From the NCBI GenBank assembly GCA_003712165.1, contig RHLH01000001.1, forward strand, positions 1,240,001 to 1,304,000: a DNA stretch of 64,000 bases. Reading direction: 5' to 3'. This document shows, one piece after another, positions 1 through 7,942 of the stretch; within the stretch, counting starts at the first letter, position 1; the number at the start of each line of letters is the position of its first letter. Source of the DNA: Phycisphaera sp. (GTDB taxonomy: Bacteria; Planctomycetota; Phycisphaerae; Phycisphaerales; UBA1924). Below the pieces are notes generated by a model that was not told the origin of the DNA, did not search any database, and was given only the letters and a program-made list of their open reading frames with translations. The position numbers and the translations under genes are program-made.

Positions 1-7
1 GAGCGTG

Positions 8-739
8 ATGAGCGAAACACGGGCCATGCATCAGATCGATGAGATCATGGAAAAGGCCAGCGGCCTGCTCGCTGCCATGCGCCCGCTCGAGAGCGAGCAG
101 TTCTCGCTCCGCGCTCTGGACATCGCGCTCAAGCAGAAAGACTGGGACCGCCTCGCCCGCATCGTCATGCCTCTCCAGGAAGCACGAAGGCTCCGCAGGC
201 AGGAAGCCACGGACGCTGGCAAGGTGCGCCTGATCGATACTCAGACACAGCTCCGCGCCAAACCAGAGCCCGGCTGCTACCTGATCCAGCCCCCGCTGAT
301 CGCAGCCGAGGCACGCGCGTTCCGCGAATCAGCTCTCCGCAGGGGTGCTGGTGTCTTCGTCATGACCCGCGAGCCGATGTCGCGCGACGGCAAGTGGCCC
401 ATCGTCGCCGTCGGCGCTCTCTCGGTGCGCACCAAGGTCGATCCACCCGAGGGTGTCGAACCACACGACTCGGGGGTCACGCGCGACGCGGTCACCAAGC
501 CCATCTGCGTCTCGTGGTTCGAATCGGCAGCCGAAGCGCTCGGCGACGCAGCCATCGCGAGCGTCGATCCCGATGAGCCAGCAGCCCACCGCGTCGAGGA
601 CTTAATCGAACGCCTCGACGCCTTCCCAGAACACGAAAAGCTCCACCAGGCGCTAGAACGTGCCGCCGAGGAAGCACTCACAGAGCCCGCACCCAAGCAC
701 GAACGCCGACGTGGCCTCGACGACCCGACGACATTCTGA
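8..739 (+). CDS. Hypothetical protein, about 243 aa
   Basis: I do not recognise this protein. It begins with a charged, Leu-rich helical segment (about residues 5-70, with SLRALDIALKQKDW). A globular middle follows (QPPLIAAEARAFRESALRRG, then GVFVMTREP and WPIVAVGALSVRT), and the tail is acidic and basic. There is no signal peptide or membrane segment, so it should be cytoplasmic. GTG at 5 and ATG at 8 are adjacent possible starts. The frame is open to the window edge, so the true start could lie further upstream. It converges on the Lon-N domain gene with only 4 bases between the two stop codons. Confidence 0.65.
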   Translation: MSETRAMHQIDEIMEKASGLLAAMRPLESEQFSLRALDIALKQKDWDRLARIVMPLQEARRLRRQEATDAGKVRLIDTQTQLRAKPEPGCYLIQPPLIAAEARAFRESALRRGAGVFVMTREPMSRDGKWPIVAVGALSVRTKVDPPEGVEPHDSGVTRDAVTKPICVSWFESAAEALGDAAIASVDPDEPAAHRVEDLIERLDAFPEHEKLHQALERAAEEALTEPAPKHERRRGLDDPTTF

Positions 740-743
740 TCAC

Positions 744-1451
744 TCAATTCCAGCTCATACCCTTGGGCCAGTCTTCAGGCCTTTGGTGTCTCGCGAGCCT
801 GAGCATCTTGCTCGTCTTCTCGAGCTCTTTGCGGATAATCTCCGACCGCGCCTCCGGGTTGCCCTCTTCGAGCAGCTTGTAGCGCAGATCCGCATCATCA
901 AAGAGTGTGAAGGAGATCAGCTCGAGCAGCGTCGGTGTCGAGATTCGCTCGTCGCGCACGTAGTCCAGCAGGTCGTCCGCCGTCTCGAACCCTGACAGCT
1001 CGCCAGTGCTCAGTTCGTTCTCGACCCACTCACGCATCGGCAGCATGACCGATTCATCGGGCTCCATATCCTCGACGGGCTCCAAATAGACCTCGCGGTA
1101 GAGACGCGTACCGTCCTCGGGCAGTTCCTTCGAGACTCTCGCCCGGCACACGCCCTGTAGTAGAATCTCGAACCGCCCGCCGCTGAGTGTTTCGTGCTGC
1201 ATGATCTGGCCCACGCACACCGCGGTGCGGATCGGCGGCCTGCCCGAGTAGGGCTCGCCGCCCGAGTTCTTCGCGAGCACGCCCATCGCGATCTGGCCCG
1301 CACCGTCGAGCGCATGCGAGACCATCTGGATGTAGCGATCCTCAAAGATGTGCAGCGGGATCACCTGCTGGGGGATCAGCACAGCCTGCCCGAGCGGAAA
1401 GACCGCCATGGGCTTGCCGAAGTTGACACGCACCGACTGCTCATAGTTCAT
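744..1451 (-). CDS. Lon N-terminal (LON substrate-binding) domain protein
   Basis: This 235-residue protein is a stand-alone LON substrate-binding domain of the kind found at the N-terminus of Lon protease. The first 90 residues carry the family pattern: VFPLGQAVLIPQQVIPLHIFEDRY, in which FPL, P, L-H-I-FE-RY are conserved, then IAMGVL. No AAA+ or peptidase domain follows. Such single-domain proteins are widespread and are usually annotated 'LON peptidase substrate-binding domain-containing protein'; their function is not settled. I chose ATG at 1451 because the longer open frame upstream is a shadow of the neighbouring exonuclease gene. It lies 46 bases downstream of that gene on the same strand and is probably co-transcribed. 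Confidence 0.85.
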   Translation of the reverse strand: MNYEQSVRVNFGKPMAVFPLGQAVLIPQQVIPLHIFEDRYIQMVSHALDGAGQIAMGVLAKNSGGEPYSGRPPIRTAVCVGQIMQHETLSGGRFEILLQGVCRARVSKELPEDGTRLYREVYLEPVEDMEPDESVMLPMREWVENELSTGELSGFETADDLLDYVRDERISTPTLLELISFTLFDDADLRYKLLEEGNPEARSEIIRKELEKTSKMLRLARHQRPEDWPKGMSWN

Positions 1452-1497
1452 GCACCGAGTGTACCAGCTTTGCCGGCGTATCCAACAGGCGCCCGAA

Positions 1498-2499
1498 TCA
1501 GGCGAGCGGGTCTGGTCTGTAGAGTTTCGTATCCAGAGCCCATTGTCTCTGAGTGAAGTTGCCGCCCAGATCGAACTGCGCATCGCGATCGGGCCTCGCG
1601 GCATCAAGCGCGATCGTGGTCTTCGCGTCCACGTTGTCCAGCATCGAGACAAGGATCGCCTCGGGTGTCGCTGGGATCTTGGCTGCGCCGTACTCGGGGA
1701 TGCCGTGGTGCGACAGAACGATGTGCTCAAGCACGAGCGCCGCGCCCGCGGGCAGACGCTGGCCCGTGTTGACCATCATTTCCTTGAGCTTGTCCCGCAG
1801 CATGTGCGAGCCCTCGACGATGTGCCCGACGAGCTCGCCCATGTCGGTGTACCCGAACGATTTGTCGTACACCAGCTCGCGCGTCTTGCCAAGGTCATGG
1901 ATGAACAGCCCGAACACAACGATATCACGGTTGATCTTCGGGTAGAGCGGGCACACGAGCATGCCCAGGCGCATCAGGTTCAGCGTGTGCTCAAGCAGCC
2001 CGCCAAGGTACGCGTGGTGCATGCTCTTGGCAGCGGGCGCCGTACGGAACCGGTCCATCAGATATTCGTCGGCGAGGTATATCTCCGCGAGCGCCTTCAT
2101 CGCAGGGTGCTCGAGCTCACCGAGGATCTTCTTCACCTCCGCGAACATCGCACCCACATCTTTGTCCGTGGTCGGCAGCAGCTCCGTCAACTGCTCCGGT
2201 GATGGCTCGATCGGGTCGATATTGTGGATGATCAGCTGCAGGTCGCCTTGGTAGGGCTGCGTCTCGCCCTCGATCCACACAAAGCCCTCGGTCGGCAGCC
2301 TGCGGAAGGTCTGCTCGTCGATCGACCACATCCGCCCGGAAAGCTCACCTGTCTTGTCGCGGAGCAGGCATCGCAGGTAAGGCTTGTCCTGCCGCGTCCT
2401 TCCGATCTGTGCGTTGGAGATCGCGAACGCGCCGCTGACACGCTCCTGCCCGGTCATCTCGCGGATAAATCGCCTCGGCCCCGATGCCTGCGTGCTCAT
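1498..2499 (-). CDS. YhaM-like OB-fold/HD-domain 3'-5' exonuclease
   Basis: The 333-residue protein matches the YhaM/CBF1 architecture. An N-terminal OB-fold nucleic-acid-binding region (about residues 10-95; FAISNAQIGRTRQDKPYLRC, GELSGRMW) precedes a metal-dependent HD domain with MHHAYLGGLLEHTLN, FIHDLGKTREL and VLEHIVLSHHG supplying the expected His/Asp ligands. YhaM-type enzymes degrade RNA and single-stranded DNA from the 3' end in the cytoplasm. Start ATG 2499 has a GGAGA Shine-Dalgarno sequence upstream on the minus strand; the longer frame to 2646 overlaps the promoter side of the next gene. It is probably in an operon with the downstream LON-domain gene. Confidence 0.85.
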   Translation of the reverse strand: MSTQASGPRRFIREMTGQERVSGAFAISNAQIGRTRQDKPYLRCLLRDKTGELSGRMWSIDEQTFRRLPTEGFVWIEGETQPYQGDLQLIIHNIDPIEPSPEQLTELLPTTDKDVGAMFAEVKKILGELEHPAMKALAEIYLADEYLMDRFRTAPAAKSMHHAYLGGLLEHTLNLMRLGMLVCPLYPKINRDIVVFGLFIHDLGKTRELVYDKSFGYTDMGELVGHIVEGSHMLRDKLKEMMVNTGQRLPAGAALVLEHIVLSHHGIPEYGAAKIPATPEAILVSMLDNVDAKTTIALDAARPDRDAQFDLGGNFTQRQWALDTKLYRPDPLA

Positions 2500-2638
2500 T
2501 CTGGTGAAGTCTCCATCAAAAACAGCGACAGTTCGCCGCCTGGGAAACATGCTACACACGCCGTTACTTTCTCGCTCCCGGGGCGCCGGTTTTCGTACAC
2601 TGGGCCTGGCCGGGGAAGTACACACGAGGAGATCAGAA

Positions 2639-3025
2639 ATGTCCACTCAAGAAGTCGCAAACCGATTCCATGAGCTCGTCAGTTCGGGCCAGTTCCGCGA
2701 AGCCATGGACGAGCTCTACGCTGACAACGCGAGGCACGTCGAGGTTATGGAGATGCCCGACACGCCTTATCCGCGGATCCTCGAGGGCAAAGACAAATTG
2801 CAGGAAATGAGCGAGTACTGGGAACGAACAAATGAAGTCCACGACTCGTCCTGCGGCAAGCCCCTCGTCAACGGGGAACAGTTCATCTGCGAAATGATGA
2901 TCGACACCACATCTAGCGAAGGTCCGTTCGCAGGCCAACGCATGAAAATGTCCGAGCAGTGTCTCTACACCGTCGAGAACGGCAAGATCACCGAGGCCAA
3001 GTTCTTCTACAGCATGGACTGTTAG
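2639..3025 (+). CDS. SnoaL-like / NTF2-fold protein
   Basis: A 128-residue cytoplasmic protein with the size and pattern of the SnoaL-like NTF2 superfamily. A helix (VANRFHELVSSGQFREAMDELYADNA) is followed by ILEGKDKLQEMSEYW and alternating strands (QFICEMMIDTT, MKMSEQCLYTVENGKITEAKFF). This fold serves both small enzymes and ligand-binding proteins, so the substrate cannot be inferred. Start ATG 2639 follows a GAGGAGATC Shine-Dalgarno sequence about 8 bases upstream. A DUF1579-type gene follows on the same strand after 76 bases; the two may be one transcript. Confidence 0.75.
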   Translation: MSTQEVANRFHELVSSGQFREAMDELYADNARHVEVMEMPDTPYPRILEGKDKLQEMSEYWERTNEVHDSSCGKPLVNGEQFICEMMIDTTSSEGPFAGQRMKMSEQCLYTVENGKITEAKFFYSMDC

Positions 3026-3101
3026 CACATACACCCAGCCGTTCCGGTTCTCTAACGAGTTCCGGGGCGATTCCAAATCCAAGACGAGTGAGGGTTTTCC
3101 G

Positions 3102-3578
3102 ATGCAGGAAGATGCAAGCAGGCAACACGAGTGGCTCGAACAACTCCTGGGCGATTGGACGTTCGAACACGAAGCGACCATGCCCGGCGGTGAGAAACAC
3201 GAGATGAACGGCAGGGAGGCCTACCGCCAACTCGGCAAACTCTGGGTCGTCGGCGAGCTCACGAGCCCCATGCCCGATGGCTCCGAGGTGACCGCCATCA
3301 CAACGCTCGGGTACGACCCCAGGCAGGACGCCTTCGTCGGCAACTGGGTCGGCTCCCCGATGACACACATGTTCATCTACAAGGGACAGCTTGATGAATC
3401 TGGCAAAGTCCTTACGCTCGACACGTCGGGCCCGGGATTCGAAGACCCGAACACGACCGCCGACTACCAGGACATCATCGAGATGGTCTCAGGCAATGAG
3501 CGACGGTTCTATTCGCAGGTCAAGAACCCCGACGGCTCATGGACACGGTTTATGGAAGGGACCTTCCATAAACCGTGA
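3102..3578 (+). CDS. DUF1579 family protein
   Basis: This 158-residue protein fits DUF1579. It has an N-terminal LLGDWTFEHEATMPGG segment (the conserved 'L.G.W..e...' start), LWVVGELTSPMPDG, a TTLGYDPRQDAFVGNWVGSP strand pair, and a C-terminal GSWTRFMEGTFHK. The fold is predicted as a beta-barrel resembling lipocalins or fatty-acid-binding proteins. No enzymatic activity is established for the family. No signal peptide is seen. It lies just downstream of a SnoaL-like gene and converges on queF with a 9-base gap. ATG 3102 is preceded by GAGTGAGGG, a weak ribosome-binding site. Confidence 0.8.
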   Translation: MQEDASRQHEWLEQLLGDWTFEHEATMPGGEKHEMNGREAYRQLGKLWVVGELTSPMPDGSEVTAITTLGYDPRQDAFVGNWVGSPMTHMFIYKGQLDESGKVLTLDTSGPGFEDPNTTADYQDIIEMVSGNERRFYSQVKNPDGSWTRFMEGTFHKP

Positions 3579-3587
3579 GCAAACCCA

Positions 3588-3968
3588 TTACACCAGCCAC
3601 AACTCGGGCACTTCGCCCGCTGTCGCTCTGATCGTCGACCTGATCCCACCTCGGCCCTTCCAATCCGTGCGGACAACAAGCCACGCGGGGTTCATGAGCC
3701 CCGCAAGATCATCGCGGATCGTGTTCGTGACAGCCTCATAGAAAATGCCCTCGTTGCGGAAGCTCTGGTAGTAGAGCTTCAGGCTCTTGAGCTCGACGCA
3801 CGTCCCGCCGTCTTTCGCAGGCTTGGGCTCGTAGATGACCGTCACATCGCCGAAGTCAGGGTGACCAGTCTTCGGGCACACGCTGGTGAATTCTTCCGAC
3901 GTGTGTTCGATCACGAACGGCGCATCGGAGGGCGACTCAAAGACTTCAAGAAGGCTGGTGTCTGGCAT
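3588..3968 (-). CDS. queF: NADPH-dependent 7-cyano-7-deazaguanine reductase QueF
   Basis: QueF reduces the nitrile preQ0 to the amine preQ1 with NADPH in queuosine biosynthesis. The 126-residue length is that of the short, unimodular (YkvM-type) enzyme. The active-site cysteine is in TSVCPKTGHPDFGDV, followed by the QueF motif ELKSLKLYYQSFRNEGIFYE and a conserved C-terminal NPAWLVVRTDWKGRGG. The start ATG at 3968 and stop at 3590 are clear. No queC, queD or queE is nearby. A gluQ gene, acting on queuosine-modified tRNA(Asp), lies about 19 kb away at 22915. The next gene on the strand, a TPR lipoprotein, ends 16 bases upstream of this start. Confidence 0.95.
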   Translation of the reverse strand: MPDTSLLEVFESPSDAPFVIEHTSEEFTSVCPKTGHPDFGDVTVIYEPKPAKDGGTCVELKSLKLYYQSFRNEGIFYEAVTNTIRDDLAGLMNPAWLVVRTDWKGRGGIRSTIRATAGEVPELWLV

Positions 3969-3983
3969 GGAAGATACTAGCGA

Positions 3984-4997
3984 TCAGCCAAAGCGAGTCA
4001 GCAGTTCGGTGATCTTCGGCTGGTTGCGGTTAACCCGCAGGCTCCGGCGCATCGCACGGATCGCGGCCTCGAGCGCCTGGGTGTCGGTCTTTTCCGACCA
4101 GAGATACTGGTTGAGCAGGCAGACAGCGACCCCGTTCAGCGCCGGCGTGTGGTTCTCGTCGTGCTGAAGCGCCTTGCGGAACGCCGCCAGCGAAGCCTCG
4201 TACTCCTTGTTCCGGAACCGAGCCGACCCGAGCCTGTGGTACGCGTCAGCCGACGGATCAGTCGCCAGCAGTCTCTCCATCGTCCGCGCCGAATCGGTGT
4301 ACCGACCAAGCGCCGACTCGCTGTCGGCTATCCCCATCAAGATCTGCGGGCTCGTGCCCATGAACTCCGAAGCCCTGCGGTAGCTCGTGATCGCGTCATC
4401 ATGCCGACCGACCGACGAGTACACCACACCCAGGTTGTAGTTCGCGGGGCCGCTCTCTGGATTGAGACGAACCGCGCGGACCGCGTAAGGCAGCCCCTGC
4501 TGAGCCTCGCCGACCTGAACGAAAGCCAGCGCGACGTTCATGTTCGCGTCGAAGTTCCGCGGATCGATCTGCAGTGCACGGAGGTACGCCCGGATTGCCT
4601 CGCGGAACCGCTGCATGAGCTGGAGCACCAGCCCATGCGCGTACTGCGCCTCAAAGACATCGGGGCCAACCTGCGCTGCCTGGCCATACCAACGCTCGGC
4701 TCTCGGCAGGTCGCCCTCTTCTTTGTAGACATCGCCGATGCCGATCCGCGCATCGACCGATCTCGGGTCGAGCTCGACAGCGCGCTCAAACTCATCGAGT
4801 GCCTCGCGGAGTCGGCCAGACGCCATCAGGAGCTTTGCCCGCTGGGTCGCCTCGTCGGCCGCGATAACCGCCTCAAGGCTTGACCTGGTCGACCGGGTGC
4901 CGTTGCCGCCCGAGGACCCGTCGCCCATGCAGCCAGTCGAGAGCAGCAGCGCCGAAACCAGAACGAACGGCATCAGTGGTCTGTGATTCAGCTTCAC
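3984..4997 (-). CDS. TPR-repeat lipoprotein
   Basis: A secreted lipoprotein of about 337 residues. The lipobox LSTGC follows the hydrophobic stretch MPFVLVSALLLSTGC, then comes a Gly/Ser linker. The rest is a chain of about seven TPR units (for example ALDEFERAVELDPRSVDARIGIGDVY, AIRAYLRALQIDPRNFDANMNVALAF, AITSYRRASEFMGTSPQILMGIADSE, SLAAFRKALQHDENHTPALNGVAVCL). TPR lipoproteins are protein-interaction scaffolds at the membrane; PilF/PilW is one example, but nothing here fixes that role. GTG 4997 is chosen because AGGA lies 7 bases upstream and it gives a basic n-region. GTG 5012 and ATG 4973 are alternatives. Confidence 0.8.
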   Translation of the reverse strand: MKLNHRPLMPFVLVSALLLSTGCMGDGSSGGNGTRSTRSSLEAVIAADEATQRAKLLMASGRLREALDEFERAVELDPRSVDARIGIGDVYKEEGDLPRAERWYGQAAQVGPDVFEAQYAHGLVLQLMQRFREAIRAYLRALQIDPRNFDANMNVALAFVQVGEAQQGLPYAVRAVRLNPESGPANYNLGVVYSSVGRHDDAITSYRRASEFMGTSPQILMGIADSESALGRYTDSARTMERLLATDPSADAYHRLGSARFRNKEYEASLAAFRKALQHDENHTPALNGVAVCLLNQYLWSEKTDTQALEAAIRAMRRSLRVNRNQPKITELLTRFG

Positions 4998-5050
4998 TCG
5001 GCGATCCTGCACAACCTGCGGGGGCTCCGTCCCCTCAAATAGGGTTTGAT

Positions 5051-5986
5051 TCAGGCCCGGGGTGCGTCCACCAACCGCCGGAGCCTTCGGACGTTGATCG
5101 TATCCCAGGGCGTGCCCTTGGGATCCTCGCCCTTCGGCGTCTCTAGGATCATCGGTTTATCGGCCAGTTCCGGGCGATTCACCACCGCAGCGAAGCCCGT
5201 TTTGCCCAATGCGAGCTTTTTCCCGCAGGCCTGGCCACCCGATAAACCCAGCGTTCCCTGCCCGATGTGCTCGTGCCGGTCCTTTCTGGATCCCACATCG
5301 CCCTTCGAATCGTTCAGGTGAAGGCAGTGCAGGTGGGCCAGGCCGCAGGCTTGGTCGAACTCATCGAACGCCGCATCCGCCGATTCGCGTGTGGACATGT
5401 CGTACCCGCCCGCGTGGGCGTGGCACGTGTCGAAACAGAAACCAACCCTCTCGGGCTCGCCCGTTGCATCGATGATCATCGAGCGCAGCTCTCCGAGCTG
5501 ATCGAATGTTCGCCCGAGGTTGCTGCCCGAGCCGACGGTGTTCTCGAGCAGCGAGATCACCCTCGCGCCCTTCGTCTCTTTGAAGAGCTTCTTGTACGCC
5601 TTTGCGATCTGCTTGAGCCCCGATTTCTCATCGCTCGTCGTATAGGCCCCCGGGTGGTGCACGAGCAGCGGGATCTTCAGCGCATCGCACCGCTCGATCT
5701 CGATCCGCATCAACCCGATCGATTTCTCCCAGAGCTCATCGTCCGGGCTCGCCAGATTAATCAGATAACTCGCGTGGCTGACCGACCTGGCCGGCCCACT
5801 CAGGTCGTCCCAGCCGAGCCTCGCCAGCTCGCTCGTCCAGTTCTCGATCTGATCATCACTCAGCGGCTTGATCTTCCACTGCCGCTGGTTCTTCGTGAAG
5901 ACCTGCACGCAATCGAGTTTCAGTTTCTCCGCTTCGAGAAGCGCGTTCTCCATGCCGCCAGCAACTGAGAGGTGGGATCCGAACAT
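5051..5986 (-). CDS. nfo: Deoxyribonuclease IV (endonuclease IV, AP endonuclease)
   Basis: Endonuclease IV cuts the phosphodiester 5' of abasic sites in base-excision repair, using three zinc ions in a TIM barrel. The 311-residue product starts with FGSHLSVAGGMENAL and contains the family signatures LVHHPGAYT, SLLENTVGSGSNLG, VGFCFDTCHAHAGGYD, LHLNDSKGDVGSRKDRHEHIGQG and PMILETPKG, which hold the metal-binding His, Glu and Asp residues. ATG 5986 gives the canonical N-terminus. The long upstream open frame is the shadow of the divergent sigma-factor gene, whose start lies within about 76 bases, so the two share a short divergent promoter region. Confidence 0.95.
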   Translation of the reverse strand: MFGSHLSVAGGMENALLEAEKLKLDCVQVFTKNQRQWKIKPLSDDQIENWTSELARLGWDDLSGPARSVSHASYLINLASPDDELWEKSIGLMRIEIERCDALKIPLLVHHPGAYTTSDEKSGLKQIAKAYKKLFKETKGARVISLLENTVGSGSNLGRTFDQLGELRSMIIDATGEPERVGFCFDTCHAHAGGYDMSTRESADAAFDEFDQACGLAHLHCLHLNDSKGDVGSRKDRHEHIGQGTLGLSGGQACGKKLALGKTGFAAVVNRPELADKPMILETPKGEDPKGTPWDTINVRRLRRLVDAPRA

Positions 5987-6061
5987 GATCGGACGATAGC
6001 AGCAACCGCAAAAAATGTCCTCGCAGTGGAACCCAAGACCCACCAACTGACTTCTAGTGGT

Positions 6062-6625
6062 GTGAGCCTGGTGTCCATCAACATCCCGAGCGAGGTCCAG
6101 AGTCATGACCCCGAAGCCGAGCTCATCGAGCGGGCTAAGGCCGAGCCCGATGCGTTTGGCACGCTCTACCGCATGCACTACCAGGCGATCACCGCGTACC
6201 TCTACCGCCGCGTAGGGGACCAGTCGCTGGCAGAGGACCTCGCAGCCGACACGTTCATCGCCGCGTTCCGCTCGATCCGCAAGTACCAATGCCGAGGCGT
6301 GCCCTTCCGCTCTTGGCTCTACCGGATCGCCTGGAACAAAGCCAGCCGTTGGCACACCAAGCACAAGAGACGCATCCCAGCACCAATCTCTCAAGGGGTC
6401 ACACAAGACAAATGCCAGCAGCAGCGCAACGAGCTGGTCAGAGCCGCGATCGAGTCACTTTGCGAACGGGACAAGTCCATCGTCACGCTCGTCTACTTCA
6501 CGCCGCTCAACACCGAGCAGGTCGCTGAGGCGCTAGGCGTCCCATCTGGCACCGTGAAGTCGAGGCTCTCGCGCGCACGCAAGGCACTGGCAACACAGAT
6601 CGAACGTCTCGGAGGTGTCTCATGA
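6062..6625 (+). CDS. ECF-type RNA polymerase sigma factor
   Basis: A short sigma-70-family protein (about 187 residues) with sigma2 (DAFGTLYRMHYQAITAYLYR, then SLAEDLAADTFIAAFRSIRK and FRSWLYRIAWNKASRW) and sigma4 (LCERDKSIVTLVYFTPLNTEQVAEALGVPSGTVKSRLSRARKAL) but no sigma3, as in ECF factors. It would direct RNA polymerase to a small stress or envelope regulon. The start is uncertain: GTG 6062 or GTG 6071 gives a normal N-terminus, while ATG 5972 would overlap the divergent nfo start. Its stop overlaps the next start as ATGA, so the downstream membrane protein is translationally coupled and is the obvious candidate regulator. Confidence 0.85.
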   Translation: MSLVSINIPSEVQSHDPEAELIERAKAEPDAFGTLYRMHYQAITAYLYRRVGDQSLAEDLAADTFIAAFRSIRKYQCRGVPFRSWLYRIAWNKASRWHTKHKRRIPAPISQGVTQDKCQQQRNELVRAAIESLCERDKSIVTLVYFTPLNTEQVAEALGVPSGTVKSRLSRARKALATQIERLGGVS

Positions 6626-7014
6626 AAGAGCAGCAACTGATCGAGATCCTGGAACAGATGGGATCGCAGGAGTTCAACGGTTCGGGGACGAACAAGCGGG
6701 TCGAACGCTTCATCCGTGAAAGGGAACTCAGCATGAGCAAGAAGCAGCGCATCACCATCGTCAGCATCGTCCTCGGATCCTCGCTCGTCTGCGCCGGGCT
6801 CGCCGCCGCGGTGACGAACCAGATCGTCAGCCAGCGGTTCCAGTTCGTAACCGACTCGGGCGAAGTCTTCGAGGGCGAGATCATCACCCCGATGGGCCCA
6901 GGCGCCACCAGCGGCACGTTCGTCACCTCCGATGGCTCCGTCTACGAGTTCGACATGGATACCGACGAAACCGAGTCCGAAACCAAGTCTTCGGAATCCG
7001 TGACCGGCGACTAA
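6622..7014 (+). CDS. Small single-pass membrane protein, putative sigma-factor partner
   Basis: A 130-residue protein coupled (ATGA overlap) to the ECF sigma gene. Residues 1-40 are cytosolic and highly charged (MKEQQLIEILEQM, KRVERFIRERELSMSKKQR), residues 44-66 form one transmembrane helix (ITIVSIVLGSSLVCAGLAAAV), and the C-terminal half is Thr/Ser/Asp/Glu-rich and probably periplasmic. The topology and position match an anti-sigma factor that holds the sigma factor through its N-terminus. There is no HxxxCxxC zinc anti-sigma motif, so a classical ZAS fold is absent. The anti-sigma role is an inference from context only. Confidence 0.7.
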   Translation: MKEQQLIEILEQMGSQEFNGSGTNKRVERFIRERELSMSKKQRITIVSIVLGSSLVCAGLAAAVTNQIVSQRFQFVTDSGEVFEGEIITPMGPGATSGTFVTSDGSVYEFDMDTDETESETKSSESVTGD

Positions 7015-7117
7015 GCGTCCACGTCCGGTGCAACTCGACCCCGTGCCGGACTCCCCGGACCGCCCCGGCGTGCGCTATCGGCACACGCCGGGGCGATTCT
7101 CGCTCTACGCTGTGCCC

Positions 7118-7930
7118 ATGAGCACACTCCAAAACCGCATCGGCATCATCACCGGAGCCAGCGCCGGCATCGGCGAAGCACTCGCACACGATCTCGCAAG
7201 ACTGGGCGCCAGGCTCGTCATCAACGCCCGCAGAGAAGACAAACTGAGCGAGATCGCAGCCGCGTACCCAGAGGGCCAGATCAAGGTCGTCCCGGGCGAC
7301 GCGGGCGACCCCGCTCTCTCCAAGACGCTCATGCAGGCCTGCGAGGACGCGTTCAGCGGCAAGCCGAACCTCGTCGTCGTCAACGCGGGCCGCGGCCTCC
7401 GCGGCGCGGTGACCGACTCAAACACCGACGAGTGGGAAGAGATGATCCGCACCAACATCCTCGGCGCCAGCCACCTCATGCGCGAGGCAGCCGAGGTGCT
7501 CACGGGCCAGATGACCGACCCGGACGCCAACCCCGAAGGCTTCGGGCAAGACTGGGCATCGCTCATTGACCAGGACGGCCCGCCCCGCGACATCGTCGTG
7601 CTGGGCTCATCCGTAGGCCGGCACATCAGCCCATTCAGTTCGATGTACGGCTCAACCAAGTTCGCCATCAACTCCCTCGCCGAGGCCCTCCGTCGACAGA
7701 TGGCCAAGTTCGGCGTCCGCGTCACCCTCATCGAACCGGGCGTCGTCCGCACCGAGTTCCAGGAATCCGCGGGCTACGAGATGGATGGCTTCGGCGCGTT
7801 CATGGACCGCGTGGGCCCGGTGCTCAAACCAGAGGACATCAGCAGGACGATCGTCTTCGCCATCAGCCAACCCCCGGCGGTGCACATCAACGATATCATG
7901 ATCAGGCCGACGAGGCAGGAGTATCCGTGA
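7118..7930 (+). CDS. Short-chain dehydrogenase/reductase (classical SDR)
   Basis: A 270-residue classical SDR oxidoreductase. The N-terminal Rossmann glycine motif is ITGASAGIGEAL (TGxxxGIG). The structural NAG appears in VVVNAGRG. The catalytic Ser-Tyr-Lys set is in VLGSSVGRHISPFSSMYGSTKFA (Tyr/Lys as YGSTK). LIEPGVVRTEF is the usual segment closing the active site. It resembles the YdfG/serine-3-dehydrogenase-like group, but the substrate cannot be assigned. The Arg in INARRED after beta-2 suggests an NADP(H) preference. ATG 7118 gives the normal SDR start about 5 residues before the first strand; the upstream extension is non-conserved. Confidence 0.85.
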   Translation: MSTLQNRIGIITGASAGIGEALAHDLARLGARLVINARREDKLSEIAAAYPEGQIKVVPGDAGDPALSKTLMQACEDAFSGKPNLVVVNAGRGLRGAVTDSNTDEWEEMIRTNILGASHLMREAAEVLTGQMTDPDANPEGFGQDWASLIDQDGPPRDIVVLGSSVGRHISPFSSMYGSTKFAINSLAEALRRQMAKFGVRVTLIEPGVVRTEFQESAGYEMDGFGAFMDRVGPVLKPEDISRTIVFAISQPPAVHINDIMIRPTRQEYP

Positions 7931-7942
7931 TATAAACGGTGG

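Noticed and set aside
480..520. tRNA T-arm-like sequence (GTTCGAATC)
   Set aside because: It lies inside a protein-coding frame, with no acceptor stem or anticodon arm; no tRNA could be built.
1452..1730. Upstream extension of the LON-domain frame (Ser/Arg-rich)
   Set aside because: It is the shadow of the neighbouring exonuclease gene in another frame and has no family pattern; the protein starts at ATG 1451.
5987..6406. Upstream extension of nfo rich in Arg, Glu and Val
   Set aside because: It overlaps the sigma-factor gene on the opposite strand and lies before the canonical FGSHLS start.
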